64,000 bases of DNA, taken from positions 27,313,934 to 27,377,933 of the forward strand of contig NC_045138.2 in assembly GCF_008831285.2 (NCBI RefSeq), given 5' to 3'. Of this stretch, positions 1 to 14,047 are shown piece after piece. Numbering within the stretch: position 1 is the first letter of the stretch; each line of letters starts with the position of its first letter. A model generated the notes under the pieces. It saw only the letters and a program-made list of their open reading frames with translations, searched no databases and was not told where the DNA came from. The DNA is from Nymphaea colorata. Lineage: Eukaryota; Streptophyta; Magnoliopsida; Nymphaeales; Nymphaeaceae. A program made the position numbers and the translations under genes.

Positions 1-608
1 AACGTTGCTGCGTTAGAGGAAGGATGACTATATTGATTCAATATACTCTAATTGCACCCTCGGTACAATATTGATGAGCTCACCAAAGATTATGTATTAT
101 TATTTCTCAAGTTCCAGATCTCGTATCTTTCACGAAATTGATCTTGCTTTGACAAAGTATTGGAGATTAATAATATGCTTACTGAAACTTATGATAATTA
201 TCTAAGTCTTTGCGCAAATTTAAGCATATGGTATTAGTTAATAAAAGAATGAACGCTTGGGTGTTTATAAACCTTTTCAATAGGCGTGGGCTCTGTATCG
301 TTCCAATTTTGTGGGATGTCTCATAATAGGAGTGGGCTCGAACCAAGTGGCCATTGCTCAAACTCAAACCCAGAAAACTTGATCCAGCTGTACGGATCGA
401 TGAAGGAGACACCCCACAAATCAGAATGGGTTAATTAAATGAGAAGCGAGGCCTTTGACTCCAGTAGATTCCATTTTGCGCTTTTTGGTCCCCTTTCTGT
501 ACTCAGTGGCCTCTTCATATTTCATTTCTTCCTTTTCCTGCGAGGGAGAGTGTGGACGATGAGAATTTGAGGAGGCATAGGAGAAGAGAAGTTGGTCGAT
601 CGAGAAAA
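1..608. other. Upstream flank of the exonuclease-KH gene; possible LTR-like fragment
   Basis: No gene is recognised. On the minus strand, about 420 to 180, the sequence reads through a stretch (cccac, ttggaacgatacagagccca, then tttataaacac) that resembles the middle of many plant LTRs, but no LTR ends, primer-binding site or target duplication are visible. About 500-608 is probably the promoter-proximal region and 5' UTR of the gene starting at 609. Confidence 0.25.
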
Positions 609-3600
609 ATGTCTTCCGGAGCTCCCTCCTCCGACCACCATACTTGTATCCCTCTTCCTGCAAAATCTGGTATTGCTTCATTGCTTGTTGTCGTTGATTT
701 GATCTGCTCTTCGAAGAGTTCTTTTATTCCTTTTTTGGTGGTGTTTTTTGTTTGTGGAGATCTTCCTGATTCGTTGGATGGAAGATGAAATTCGAGAGCT
801 TTTTCTTTGGGTTTTGCGGGATTGTTCAGTTTTGTCGTTTCTCTTTTTATGTTCAGAAGCTCTTTTGTTGGTGGATTTCATCGTGAAATTTTCGAAGGGG
901 GATACTAATAGAGCGTGTGATCTTCAACCTTTTTCTTTCTTGGGGTTATATTTCTGCTTGGTTCACCTCCTGTTTCTCGGGAAAGAAATCGTCGCATGGA
1001 TTGCGTGATCGACTTTGCGACTTTGTTCCATTTTCCTTTTCATGATTTCGTTGGTCTTATGAGGTTTCGTCGATATTTTGGTGATTATTGAGTGAGCTTG
1101 CATTCTTCTAATTATTCTTCTTCCCTCGCGTTTGCTTTTACCGCGCTGAACCGAATTTGGCGGGAAGGGATATCCCGGTGAGGAATCATTTTAGGAATTA
1201 TTTGATCGAATTATGAACCTGTCGTGTTTGTCTTCCGGGACTGCTTCGTTCTCTTTCTTTCTTAAGCAGTTCATTTGTGTTATTTCCTCAGTTTGTTTTC
1301 GGGACTTAAAACAAAAACTTTTACGGGCACCAGCAACCTTGGTGCGCTCTTATCATCTTCCGCTAATAACAGATTACGGAAGATCTTAACCTGATCGATC
1401 TTTACGAAAATTGCATTTAGATGGTTTCATCTCATTTTTTTTTAGTTTTCTTTAGTTATTTTTTGGCTTGAATAGGTTATGACCATGCTGCGGGAATGCT
1501 GAGCCTTCACTCCAATTGCCGTGTCAGCATGTAGCTTGGCTTATATTATTTATGCTATCTTCATGACAACAAAGATCTATATTGGCATTTTTCGCATCCT
1601 TTTTCTAATTGAGGAAGATGTTGTTATTTTTGTTCGTCTTGTTGGCCAGGGGCTATTGATCGCTGTCAAGAAACTGCCAGATTTTAAAGATGCTCTGTTG
1701 CCGTCCATCTTTCTGATTGCAACTAGATAAGAAAATGGTCTCCTAGAGCATCATATTGGAAGGCAACTAAATTTTACTGCATAGACGCATCTATTTTTGT
1801 TAAAATTTTAACTTTTTACTTATTTTTGTTTGGGGTTTTCCGTTCTTGTTTTTCTCACAAATAGTTCCGTAGTTTGGATATTGCTACAATGTTTTATTGG
1901 AAAACAAGGTACTTCTTGTCCAACTCCATAGGCTGCAGTTATGCTTGGGGACTATGAATGTTATCTCACAGCCCGTGACAATCTCAAATCAATGAAGCTG
2001 TTATGGGCCAAAAATGTCGTTCTGCATGTTTGGTTTCTTTTGTTATTTTAAAATATTATTGCTGATTTACCAGGCTGGTCTTATTTGGTGGCACACAATT
2101 CTTTCTTGGTCTTGACATGTCATGTTTGATTCTTTCAAATCCTTCTAATTCTTAAGTTCTCTTATGATATATGTTTTTTATGCAATTCAAGTTACATTAC
2201 ATGTTGATTATGCTTGTTGGTAATGGTTCACTTCTTGGATGTGTGATCATTTGCTTAAAATTTGCTAGGTATCAGCAGTCCAATCAATGAGGCTGATTTC
2301 CCACAAGCTCCCATTTACATAGTTACTCATGCGTCTCAACTCCCTTCTGCGTTTTTGGAGCCCTGCGTGGATAGTCAACTGATCATTGGCTTTGACTGTG
2401 AGGGTGCTGATCTTTGTCGGACTGGTGCTCTTTGTGTCATGCAGGTAATGCTTATGTTAACCTGGCTTTATTGCATTAAATAATTTTATAGTCACTTATT
2501 TTTTGCTGCATGTTATTGTGCGCATTTTTCACACTATTCATATTCGTTTTCTTGGTTTAGAAGAGAAACACGTGACATCATAGAGTGGAAGAAGCCTTCA
2601 AAATTGAATATTCCTTATCATAGTTGAAAAAAAAATATAAATATGAAATAACCAATGTAATTTTGTTGTTTAATCATATTATTGATTTAGAAATACACTT
2701 TGTGTAAATATAAATAAAAGCAAAAAACAAAAGCAACTGCAGGTATGCACTTTATATACTTGGACGGTTGTCCTTTATGCTAATTCCCATATTTGAGATG
2801 TTGATCATATATTGTTCGATCCATTCATAAGTAGTATGAGCCATCTTGACATTAACAATCAAATAATATGAGCTATCCTATCATCAGAACGGATGCGGCC
2901 TTTTGGAAGGAACGAACCACCTATCCATTAATTAATGCATTATTTTGGATGATTCTTGCATGAGAGTAACTAGAAGGTATTCTGAAACGGCTAACCTCTT
3001 TTAGTAATATATGTGCACTGTGCAGCTTGCATTTAAAGATGCTATATACTTGGTGGATGCTATTGAAGGAGGGGAGCTGCTTATTCAAGCTTGTAAGCCT
3101 GCTCTTGAATCAAGTTATGTCAAAAAAGTTGTTCATGACTGCAAACGGGATAGTGAGGTTTGCTTTACCTGCATTATGTTGTAGTCCATTAGTCATTTAG
3201 TGTTTGGTTAATTAACAAAACACTGCCTACTTGCAGGCACTGTATTTTCAGTTTGGCATTAAATTGCAAAATGTGATGGATACCCAGGTGAGCATTCATT
3301 GTTGTTGCATAAGGTATGTATCCATGTCAGTTTCCAAAAAATGTTCTTACAATTACATATGCACAGCAGTTTCACAAATTATTCTTAACATTTTCTTTTT
3401 TTTGCAAATAATCTATGTAAATTTTCCTTTGACCACTTATAGTGGAGGCTTCTGTATGCTCTTTATTCAATTTCTGACTATGATTTTAATGAAGTAGTCA
3501 CCTGTGCTGGTCTTGATGGTCAGTGGGGAGGCACCAGATTAAACACATAGTTATCACAAAGTACACAAATCTTAAAGTTTTGATTTTTACTTTTTGGCAT

Positions 3601-6600
3601 ACTGGAAAGCTGAATACTTCTTCATCCACCAGAAAACTTGTCAACGTTTTCAGGCTAATAATGCCTTACTTGGTCTCAAGTATAATGGCTATTTGGCACG
3701 CTTTTTCATATGCTGACATGGTCAGCAAAATTTTTTCCTATTTGCAGATTGCCTATACCCTGATAGAGGAACAAGAAGGAAGGAAGCGGTCCCCTGATGA
3801 CTACATTTCCTTTGTGAGCTTGCTTGCAGATCCCCGCTATTGTGGTATTTACCTTTCTTTCCTTTTGCTTTTCATTTTATTTATCCTGGATTATGTCATT
3901 ACTATGTTGTAGAATGATGAGTTGGTTGAGAAGAGAAGTTGATTAAGTATCATGTGTACAAATACATATACATGCCTTCTTTCAATTTTTCTAATGTTCT
4001 TTGTACGCTGAGAATAACAGTTGATGGGTTGGGTGAGAATAGAACCTGATCCTTGGTCCAACTTTTGAATGGTGTTATGCATTTTAGGTCCAACTCCAGA
4101 ACTTGCAACGAAGATCCATATCCAAAGCCATTTTAGTTAATGTGAACTATTTTCAATTTGCTAAATCCAATTGGCTTTTTGTCCAAATGAAATAGCAATG
4201 GTGCAACTAGCATGTAGAATTGCAAGAGCAAGAAAGCTGCTTTAAGTTAGCGTGAAGATAATGGCAATGTATATGATTGCTTATAAGGGTAAAAAGTCTA
4301 TGGCACAAGGAAATGCTGACTGAAGGTTAAGTTGGTCATCCTTTGTCAATCAGTATTAGTGACTTCCGATTGGCAAATTGTCAGTGGTTTGGTAAGCTAT
4401 TGAGTGTTTGTTCCTTTGTCTGGTTGTATACCCTAGATTGGATAACCAGGCATAACTTAAAGGTGAATATCCTGATCTTCCTAGGTAAAAGAGGGTAGGG
4501 CCATACACATTCATTTGTTCATCACTATAAAATGGCATATACATTTCAGTGAGTCTTGTTAGCATTTTTTTCCTCACCGGAAGGTCAACCATTGAAATCC
4601 ACATTGTCGCTTGTTCTAGTGTAATGTAATAAAAAGGTTCAGGAGTGGGTAAAATTTGTCTTTTGCAGGAAGTCTGGGTTTGATTGGTTATGGTGTATTT
4701 AGTTGGATAATTGTCAACATTGTCTTGCCGTTAAAGTACAACATATCAGGTTGGATATTCTTGTGATTGTTCAGATGATTCCTTCTGTTAGTCTGTTAGT
4801 TAGTGGACTGGAACACAAAATAGGGAGACCTAGTTCATGTCTTGCTGTGTCTAGTTATGTTTATGTTGGTCTGTGCATTATGACATTTTAATGTGGAGGT
4901 TATCCTTATGATTGGTGCTTGTAAGATTGGGGCATTAAAATTCTTGTAATCATTTTCATCCTGTATAATTCTTCATGAGTTTAGATCTAAGAGTCCAGAG
5001 GTAAAGTGAGTTCGGTGTTCATAGCAATGTTGTCAAATGTGTAGCATAACCTCTATAAGTTGCATCCAAGATAAGATATGTACCATAAGGTAACATATTG
5101 CCGTCACAATTTTTGATAAAAAACATTTTTAATCCAACAAATCAACAAATTGCTTATAAATTAACTGAAAAGAAACATCTCATCAAAAATTTATGTTACC
5201 TACACAGTGAAGCTACAATTTCACCTTCAAATGGCCAGGAAATTGCATGAGTATCAATGAAATTGACATGCACGTTTTCATTAGAAATAAACCAAATTAA
5301 TAACTTAAATTACTTCTAGTACTTAAATGGGTATGAAGTATGAACTATGAAGTAAATGAGCTTTCATGTGTATACATTGTACTTGTCGATTATATAAATA
5401 ACCCTAATTTTGATTTATGAAATCAACTTTAGCATTATGTTTACCTTAAAGGTATACAGTATACCCCACAACAAACCTAAATTCAGGCTTAAGGGATTTA
5501 CGTAACTTCACCTTTATGTGTCTTGAAGGTCAAGCGACGTGCATATCATACCATAATCTCACCCATTGGTTGTATCATTGGTTGCATGTGATAAGTACAC
5601 TTACATCTCTAAATTGGAACACAGTATGGGTTTCCCCATAGTTACTACACCAATCATCAATTGTCTTTCGGTACATCCCAATACTTGCAACATTGGTTCG
5701 TAGTGATGTAAATGTTGATTGTGGTAGCATTTCTAACTTGTTTCTGTCAGACATGAGTTATTATCTGGCAACAACTTATCTTGTAGAACATGACCTTATA
5801 CAACATAGGTCTCGTCTCCTGCTCTTTTCTCACATTTTTGTGTTTGACATCTAGCATTAGTCCTTTTATCCTTTAGTTGGACTTGCACCTCTGCTGGATA
5901 ATGTTGAGCATGACTTTTTCTACAATGGACCTTGTGATCTTCATTAGATGTATCTTAGTTTGACTTTAGTTTTGCTTTCCACTGATTGAGTAATGTGGCA
6001 TTTTCAACTCATATGGGTTTGGCTTTTGATACACATGTCTCCAGATTGATACGCTTGTCCTCTTTTGATGGTATGATTGTAGGTATATCATACCATGAGA
6101 AACAAGAAGTGCGCAACCTTCTTCGAAAGGTTAGTTTTCTGAACATCGTTATTATTGATAATTACATTGTTGAACAATTCCTCTGGTCTGCTTATCAAAA
6201 TATATATGCATTACACTGACACATGCTCATAAAGCATCAGTGCCATCAATAAAAAGAGAAAATGAGAGAAATGTCTTGTTGTTTTCTTGTGCACTCTTGA
6301 TTTTGAATTACAAGTAGTTTCTAACTATTATATATCTTTAATCATAATGCTCATTGGTTTGGTATTAGATCATCAAGTAAGATTTTTCCCAATATCCTGC
6401 CCTGAATGTTTGAATATGTAATATACTTCATAAATATGTGACATGATCCGCAGCCTTGCAGATACACAAAACTATAATTGAGTAGGTATCATCTACTAGG
6501 TTCTGAGTAGCACACCAAAAATTGACCTTGTTTTGGAATGCGGGACCAATGGTATCCATATATAGCAGGTGGTATCTGGTTAAAGGACTTTTCTGAAAGT

Positions 6601-8731
6601 AATTCTCTGAAGTGGTGGATTTATTCAAAATACAGATCTGGAGAAAAATTTATATCACCTATACTAGTATACTTTCATATAATGCATAGTTCATTTGTTT
6701 ATCTAGATTACAAGATAAACCTGAACATGTTTCATTTCAATTCTTGGTCCTACATAATTTATGTTTCTTCCTTTTCAGGACCCTGCATTCTGGAGTTACA
6801 GACCATTAACAGAGATGATGATCCGTGGTGCTGCTGATGATGTTCGTTTTCTTCTTTACATCTATCACAAGATGATGGAAAAGTTGAATGAGCAATCCTT
6901 ATGGCAGCTTGAAGTGCGTGGTGCTCTATATTGCCGTTGCTTCTGTATCAGCGATAATGATTTTGCAGATTGGCCAGCTCTTCCTTCTATTCCAGGTGTT
7001 CACATTTTTAAATTTCTATGTTGAATTGATTTAGCCAGTTTGCTCTTTTCTAAGAATTGAAACTGATGATCCTTTAGTGTTCACTATGGCTTGACTGGCC
7101 ATAAGAAATTCTTGAGATTCTTTTAATATCAGGCTTTGCTTTTGTTGCACGATCCAGTTCAATGCCTGAAGTGTTCATCCAAGGAAGAAATTTGCTTTAC
7201 CCAACTCCCCTTTTCGATAATCTTACCTGAAATTCATTAGGAATGAAGACCCCAAAATCAACAAACAATATCAGCTTGATTGGGAGTAATCAATCCATAT
7301 TTTTCCAAGGCTTACTATCAAAGTCCATAAGAAATCAAAAGAATTTTGGATCATATTTAGTTATATCCAAGTGGGGGTGCTAACACTGTAACTTTACCTG
7401 ATTCCTTCCAGTAAAGATTAAGATAATCTATGTTGTTGTTTATGGCATCACTATGATATCGAGTTCCTGGCCTATCCATCTTACTACTAAGGGTTGTGCC
7501 AAACGATTGGAATGGCCAGCCCCAACATCGAGAGTCTAGAGACATCCATATTCTACATAGACGTGTGTAGTTGAGAAACTATCAACTTTATTTCCCTTGT
7601 TTTGTCTATGTGTATTTTCAATGCCTTGTTCATTCTTTAATGATGCCTAATTGCAAATTCTGTGGCATACCATGATACAATTAAGGAAGAAGAGCCACAG
7701 CTGCCTTTTTTCTGATTGGACTACTAGAGTGATTTTCTTGTCAAGTGTTTCATAGTTGGTAGATATAATATCCATTAGGTTGGACAACAAATCACTTTTC
7801 TTTCTCTTTTCCCCATACTATCTTTTTATTTTCTTCCTGGCCAAATGATGTGAAATGTCTACATGCATATCAGGAATGTTTTTCTGAATTTGTCCATCTC
7901 TTTTTCCTTGACAGATAACCTACTTACTGAGGGCAATGTTCCTGAGGGCGAGATTCTCTCTGTTATAAGTGTACCTTTCGGCAAAATGGGGCGGATTATT
8001 GGAAGACGAGGGGCATCTATTCTCTCTATCAAACAGTGTTGCAAGTAAGTTGCTCATTTTTAATGAGCCAGAACTTTATATTATGTAAAGTTTCTCAATT
8101 CAATAGGTGGCAACAAGCTCCTGAAACTTTAATTTCCCCCCTTCATTCACAACAGTGCGGAGATTTTAATTGGAGGTGACAAAGGGCCGCCAGACAAGGT
8201 AGTTATTAAACTCCTAACTTTCCTACTTTTTGCTTCTTTGATCTGAACCTTTTCAACTTACTATAGTGGTAAAGTGAATAGTTGACTGCCCTCAAATGTT
8301 CGAATTCTTTTGGGTTATAAAATCTGAAAAACTATCGACACATCAGAAAGCTTCATAGAGAGCAAGGAGATTGTACCCCCCAAAAAAGAAGAAAACTCCA
8401 TTAGAGTATCGAAAAGAAAGCTTCATTAGAGATCAAGGAAAATACACAAAAAAGCTAAAATATGTGAACCACAGTACATGATATTGCATCATCATATGGT
8501 AGCAATATGTCGAGTCAGAGGTCTCTCTAACGAGTCTGGTCAAAATTTTTAGCTTTGTTTATAGATATAAATGATGCTTATAATATGTGGATTTCACAGA
8601 CACATATTGGGTTCGCATGATACTTATATGGTAATTTTTTTCCCCATTATGTGGAGCAGATTTTTGTGATAGGGTCTGTGAAGGAGGTGCGGAAAGCAGA
8701 AGCCATCATTCGTGGCCGGATGTTGGACTAA
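609..8731 (+). CDS. 3'-5' exonuclease-domain and KH-domain protein, 10 exons, 341 aa
   Basis: Exons: 609-669, 2269-2444, 3026-3157, 3237-3287, 3748-3844, 6083-6129, 6779-6995, 7915-8044, 8156-8198, 8660-8731. All introns are GT-AG and phases close to a TAA stop. The protein has an N-terminal DEDD-type exonuclease fold: motif I FDCEG (D63, E65), motif II HDCKRDSEAL (D121) and a third motif AADDV (D208/D209). A C-terminal KH domain carries the GxxG loop GRRG (290-293). The order and length fit the plant exonuclease/KH family, of which I recall Arabidopsis At2g25910. The likely role is RNA binding with possible RNA 3'-end trimming, but the substrate is unknown. The position four residues before D209 is Gly rather than the Tyr or His of active DEDDy/DEDDh enzymes, so catalysis is uncertain. 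The ATG at 609 was chosen because the frame upstream has only a GTG; exon 1 ends in phase 1 and joins cleanly to exon 2. Intron 5 (2.2 kb) is the largest. Confidence 0.9.
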
Positions 8732-9893
8732 TGGCGAACTTATATTGCCCAATCTGCTTTACTTGTGCATGTTTTGACTAACTCAGGCTTGATGTGTGGT
8801 TTCCCTCCATGTAAGGCTACATTCTACCCATCAATAGTGCATTTGCACCAGGATCATTCTGCTACAGCTTCCAAATTTTGTGCGTGTGTGTGTTTGAGAG
8901 GGAGAGAGAGAGAGAGTCCATGAAATTGGGGAATCATTCTCAGTTGCGCACGCACTAGGAAAGAGACTTTGAGGTTGTTTTTAATGAATGAGGCTACTTT
9001 TGGCTCGTCATCTTGCAAAAAGGTCCTTTAATAACCAACCAGCTTTGACGTGCAAAGCCAGACCAAGCCTTACCGTTACATTTGTTATCTAGTAGACGCT
9101 GGTGCATATATTATTCTGTCACAGCAAGGGAACCCGTCTAACAAATATTATAATTTGAAAATGACGCTGTATTAGCCAAGTCAATATCCTCAATGGGATG
9201 TTGAATTCCAGATTTCTTCTTCAAAGTGGTGCTGCTAAAACCAAGGCTTCTGTCCCTTCGTGGGTCGAATATGGTTAATGGGAATGGACTTATGATCGTC
9301 CTTTTCCTCTGAAGTTCGGGTGAGCTTTAAGGTTTGTCTCACTGCCTGGGTGAGAGCCAAAGCTCTTCTTTTTCTCCTTGCCCTTACTTTACAGGCTACG
9401 TTGGTAATAGGTGGCGAGATATCTTTAAGTTTCAACTTACATATACAACCCATTCGCTTAAGTTCGCCAGAGTTATGCTCCTCGGAACCCTTTCTCTCAT
9501 AAATTCACCATATGTTTTTCCATATAAGTTATTTAGGAAGAGTCATGTGATGCGCCAAAGGCATATTTTGACACAAGATTGTGAGATCTGCTGCCAGTTT
9601 AGCTGTCTTTACTAGCTTAGGCTCTTTGCGTGTCCTCCATTTTATAAGGAGCAATCGAGTGCTCGTGGATGGTGGTACAGCCTACGAAAGATAAAGGCTT
9701 TTTCTTACTTCAAAGCTCCAATTCTTCTGCCAATAAGGCATCGTCCTGTTGGGTCGGGGCTGGACTCGATAAAATCAAGAATTCAGTAACATTTTCTTGG
9801 TATGACCTCGGATTGTAGCAAGAAGTGCTTCACCTTAGTCTCTTGGCATAATATTGTTTTGGGTATGCTTGGCTCCAGCTTATATATTAAAGA

Positions 9894-10030
<137 letters not shown>

Positions 10031-10417
10031 CACACGACGGGAACAAGCACCTTGGAGATGGTGCAGCATGGGCCTGTATGGCTGTAGGGCATGTTCCCCC
10101 GTTTAAGATAGTAAACGAGAAAATACTGCTCATGGTTATGCTTTCAAAGAACTGATTATTCAACTGATATATTATGCTTTGGCAAAAGATTATGAAGCGA
10201 GTAGGCTCGGTTTAAGTTATTGCATCACTTCGTAAGTAATAGTAAAGGTAGAAGAAATACTTAAAAGGGATTTGTTCTTATGTCTTTTGTTTCTAGCATG
10301 CAGGCTTTTTATGGACCGTGAAAACAAGTTTGCATATCCAGGGGTTCCCTCGATAAGCTTAGAGGAGCTTACAAAAGTAATTGGCCTACATAGTTTATTG
10401 AACAAAGAACAAGCTTT

Positions 10418-10420
<3 letters not shown>

Positions 10421-10453
<33 letters not shown>
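10421..10453. repeat. (TC)n microsatellite
   Basis: A pure TC tract of about 16 copies in the gene-poor interval. Confidence 0.95.
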
Positions 10454-10458
<5 letters not shown>

Positions 10459-10852
10459 TGTGTAGGAAGCAAAATGAGCAACAAAGATCAACAGTCGACA
10501 GTGCTTCGAAACTGTACACTTTTAAAAATCATGATTTCATTGCTTAGATTTATCCCTAGAGCATGCTTCTGACAAAAAAAGAAGATGAGCCGAAGCTGTA
10601 ACATCAAAAATATATGAGACAACTATTTCAAAAGCTGGGTCGTCCATAGGAACCCCAAAACTTGGAGAAAAGCATTCAGTTTTGCAGCTCAGGGTTCTAT
10701 TTTTAAATTTACCAGTCTTGAAACCGTGTTGATGAAAGAAATGAGCACGGGGAGCCTTTTTCACTGGAGGGTAGATAAATTGCCTAGAAAAGCGAGCAGA
10801 GCCAGGTTCAGTTTCCCCGAGCAAAGAATCGTTGTTGGTCCATACCAAACGT

Positions 10853-10853
<1 letters not shown>

Positions 10854-10893
<40 letters not shown>
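10854..10893. repeat. Compound (TG)n(AG)n microsatellite
   Basis: A TG tract changes directly into an AG tract, total about 40 bp. Confidence 0.95.
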
Positions 10894-11632
10894 TTACCGC
10901 TGAAAACGACAATAAGCTTTGATATGGTTTTTTATTGTCAGCAGAATGCGGCCAACTGCCTTCACTTAAAGAAGTGAAAGCCCCTACTTACAGACTCCTC
11001 AACAGTAGACCTCAAGTCACTGTCAATTACTTGTTTATTACACTTTGATCCTTATTTGCTTATGAAATCTGTATTCTTTCCAAATACCCAGATATAAACC
11101 AGAGCTGGAAAGGCCATTCACTGATAAAATAACATCATCCTTTTTAAAGAATTTCATTACCATGATCTTTTCTTTTTCGAGAAAGTTTTCCTGCACCACG
11201 ATATTATTATTGTTATTTCTTTTCAATGAGAAAGAACCTTTCTCTGATGGCAAGCTAGTTAACCTGTCTATCTGATACAAAGTTGACTGTGGCGGGAACC
11301 GATCTCTATAAAAGGCATGCAAGTTCTCCCCCATTGAGATTTGAGCCGATGATCAAGAGGACTTCGCGATCACGGCAAGGGACCGAACGCCAACTTCTGC
11401 GTAAATAGTAAACTTTGGAGTGTTTATATCCCCTGATTCACTACTACCTTTCTTTCCATCCAAGTCCAACAGACTTCCAATCCAGGAAGCCAGTATCAGA
11501 TTAGCTTGAGTTCTTTTAAAAGATGCATCCAACTTCTCGTGCAATCCAAATATTACAGCTATAAGAAGTTCTATACTGAATTTAGCTGTGCTTGACTCCA
11601 GGGCCAGTCCTGAACCTTGATCGATCATGTTT

Positions 11633-11633
<1 letters not shown>

Positions 11634-11673
<40 letters not shown>

Positions 11674-11676
11674 AGA
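11634..11676. repeat. (GA)n microsatellite
   Basis: A GA tract with a GGGA-type 3' end, immediately next to the minus-strand ORF at 11353-11628. Confidence 0.95.
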
Positions 11677-14047
11677 CATTTAAAGTTTGAATGTTTTTTC
11701 ATCCCCTTATTGACAAGGTGGGGTAGGCCTGACAACCACACAATTATCCTAGCACCTATATATGTAATTCACTGTGGGTCTTAAGCCCAACCACCGGCCA
11801 GATATATGGAGCTCTTGCTATCCTGTGCACAGATTTTTCTCGAAAAATTTGCAAAATATTTTATTGCTCAGAAGATCATATAGTCTTTTATTGGGTGGGT
11901 TAATTAATAATCTTATAACAGTCACATCCTGAGTCCTGAGCCACCCAACGAAACTATGGACTCTTATTTATGAAATCTGACTATACTTTTTTCTCCGCAT
12001 ATTCCAGATCCCATGATCAATCAATCAACATGGTTCATCAGGTGAACAGTAGCAGAAAGAAGCCACTCCAGTACCTGTAAGCTACTCAAGAACATTGTCA
12101 CTCGGATATTGAATAGAAGGGCATCTTAATTGTAGAATAATCAATGGTAAATGGGTTTTATTTTTCTTTCTTAGAGAATGGAAACTTGGGTGTGCTTGTG
12201 AAGAGTAAATAGCAGAAGTTTGAACAGGATTGGCTCCAAAGAATGCCTGATTTACAGTTGTTTCTCCCAGGGAATGTGCTGGGGAAGGTGATGGTGAGCA
12301 AATTGATATGTCAACATAAATGATAAACCAATGATGCATGTCGACCTAAATGATAAACCAATGATGCGAGAGAGAGAGATCTTCTCACCCACTGAACAGT
12401 ATTCATGACATGCATGTGGCTGAAACCAGAGCCTACATATCTGCCCATTTTTAAAGAGAGAATTTCTTTGGTGGGAGACCTTTTACTACTAATTTCCAAA
12501 AGGTGCTTCACATTGGCTGCAGCGACAGGCTTTCTGGTGATAATTCTTAAATACATGGACCAAGTTAGTTAAGATTCTCATCCTAAAAATCAAAGGCTAT
12601 CTTTTTCATGTCCTTATACTGCTAAATACTGAAGCAGATTTTTAATTTCTGTTATTAATAGTACGATACTATGCATGAGGCTTATATAAAAAGTACAACC
12701 ACATTTTTCTTTCCCTTGCTACAGTGAAATTAAATTCCCCAAAAGTACATTTAGCTTCTGCGGATTATACTTTGGAAATAATCGAGCTTACCATCTTTTT
12801 TCATTTAAATAATTAACTTTAAGTATGATGTTGGAGATGCAAAACATGACCATGCGGCACATATATAACTGTTATGAAATTAATACTATTTCATAAATGG
12901 TGCTTCATGTATTACTATATCATGCTGACATGCCATCCATGCATCCGGATGATGGTGATGATTGTGGTGGACCAGTTATGGTGGTGGTGAAATGGAGAAC
13001 TCTGGCTGGAAGGTTGAGAAGAATTTTATATCTGTAATATGACTGTAACCATGGCAGAGCGCATGGAATGCCAGAAGCGACCAAAAGAGATGAAGGACCT
13101 TTTTCCAGATTATTCAAGTGCCTCTACTACCCTCCCCAGCAGTAAAATACACGCTTCTATTCAAATACTTATCCCAAGGTTCTAAGTTATCGTATACTTT
13201 ATTAATTTGTTTCTTTCCAAAAGTAATTTAGGAAGCATGTGTCCTAGCAGTCCAGGTATAGACGTCCCTTCTCCTTTAAAAGCCAACCTTTTTCTCTCTT
13301 TTTGCGATGCTTATCAAACCAAGGGGGCACAGAGAGAGAGAAAGCGAGAGCGAGGCTGCGAGAGAGAGAGAGAGATCTGAAGGTGGTGTTGAGTGCAGCA
13401 AGACCCATGTTTTCCTTTTGGATAGTTAAGCTTTTCTGCCTACTCACATGACCAAAATTTATGTCATCTGCGGTTCAAAATCCTCTGGGATCCATCATTC
13501 TTGTCCTGTACTACCTCTGATGACAAAAATGATGGTTTCAGAAGCTGGCTTCTGCAGATCTCACTGTGGTACTCGTTGAGCTTTTCCTGCAAAAAGGTGG
13601 TGCAGAAAAATCCCAGTGATCTACACAACCAGAACGTATACTTGGTATGCTTCTAGTCTTGCACAATTTTCTCATCTTCGTGGATTACATCTTTTGTATA
13701 GAAGCTGTTGAGGTCATCAGCCACTTGCTATTCCATGAGAAAATAGATTTGTAGAGAAGAATGTTTTGAAGTCATAAAACTAGACGTTCCTCACTTTTTA
13801 TGCAGAGAGATTCTCTTTTCCATCTTACCTCGTTTATCTCGCCACATCAAAGTTTTCAACCGGCCCTCCAATCATTCATTTCTCTTTCTATTTTTTTTCT
13901 CCTTTTTAAGTGGTTATGGTTTTCAGCTCAGTGGTCATTTTATGCTTTTTCTGCAATAGATTTTGCAGGTTTGAAATTAGCTGCTAATAGCAAAGAACTG
14001 ATACACAGAGCAAAGTCATCGATCCCAGGAGTTCTACAGCTTGGGAA

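Larger units (their letters stand above)
10217..12556 (-). other. Series of unrecognised minus-strand ORFs
   Basis: Minus-strand ORFs of about 80-103 codons occur at 10217-10519, 10537-10848, 11038-11334, 11353-11628 and 12311-12556. The one at 11353-11628 reads like real protein (it contains a stretch IELLIAVIFGLHEKL) and lies directly after a CT tract that could be intronic. I recognise no domain and could not link the pieces with convincing splice sites. They may be a diverged gene, a decayed transposon or chance ORFs. Confidence 0.12.

Noticed and set aside
327-351. ggttcgagcc (minus strand) as the T-arm of a tRNA gene
   Set aside because: No acceptor stem, D-arm or anticodon arm can be found at the right distance.
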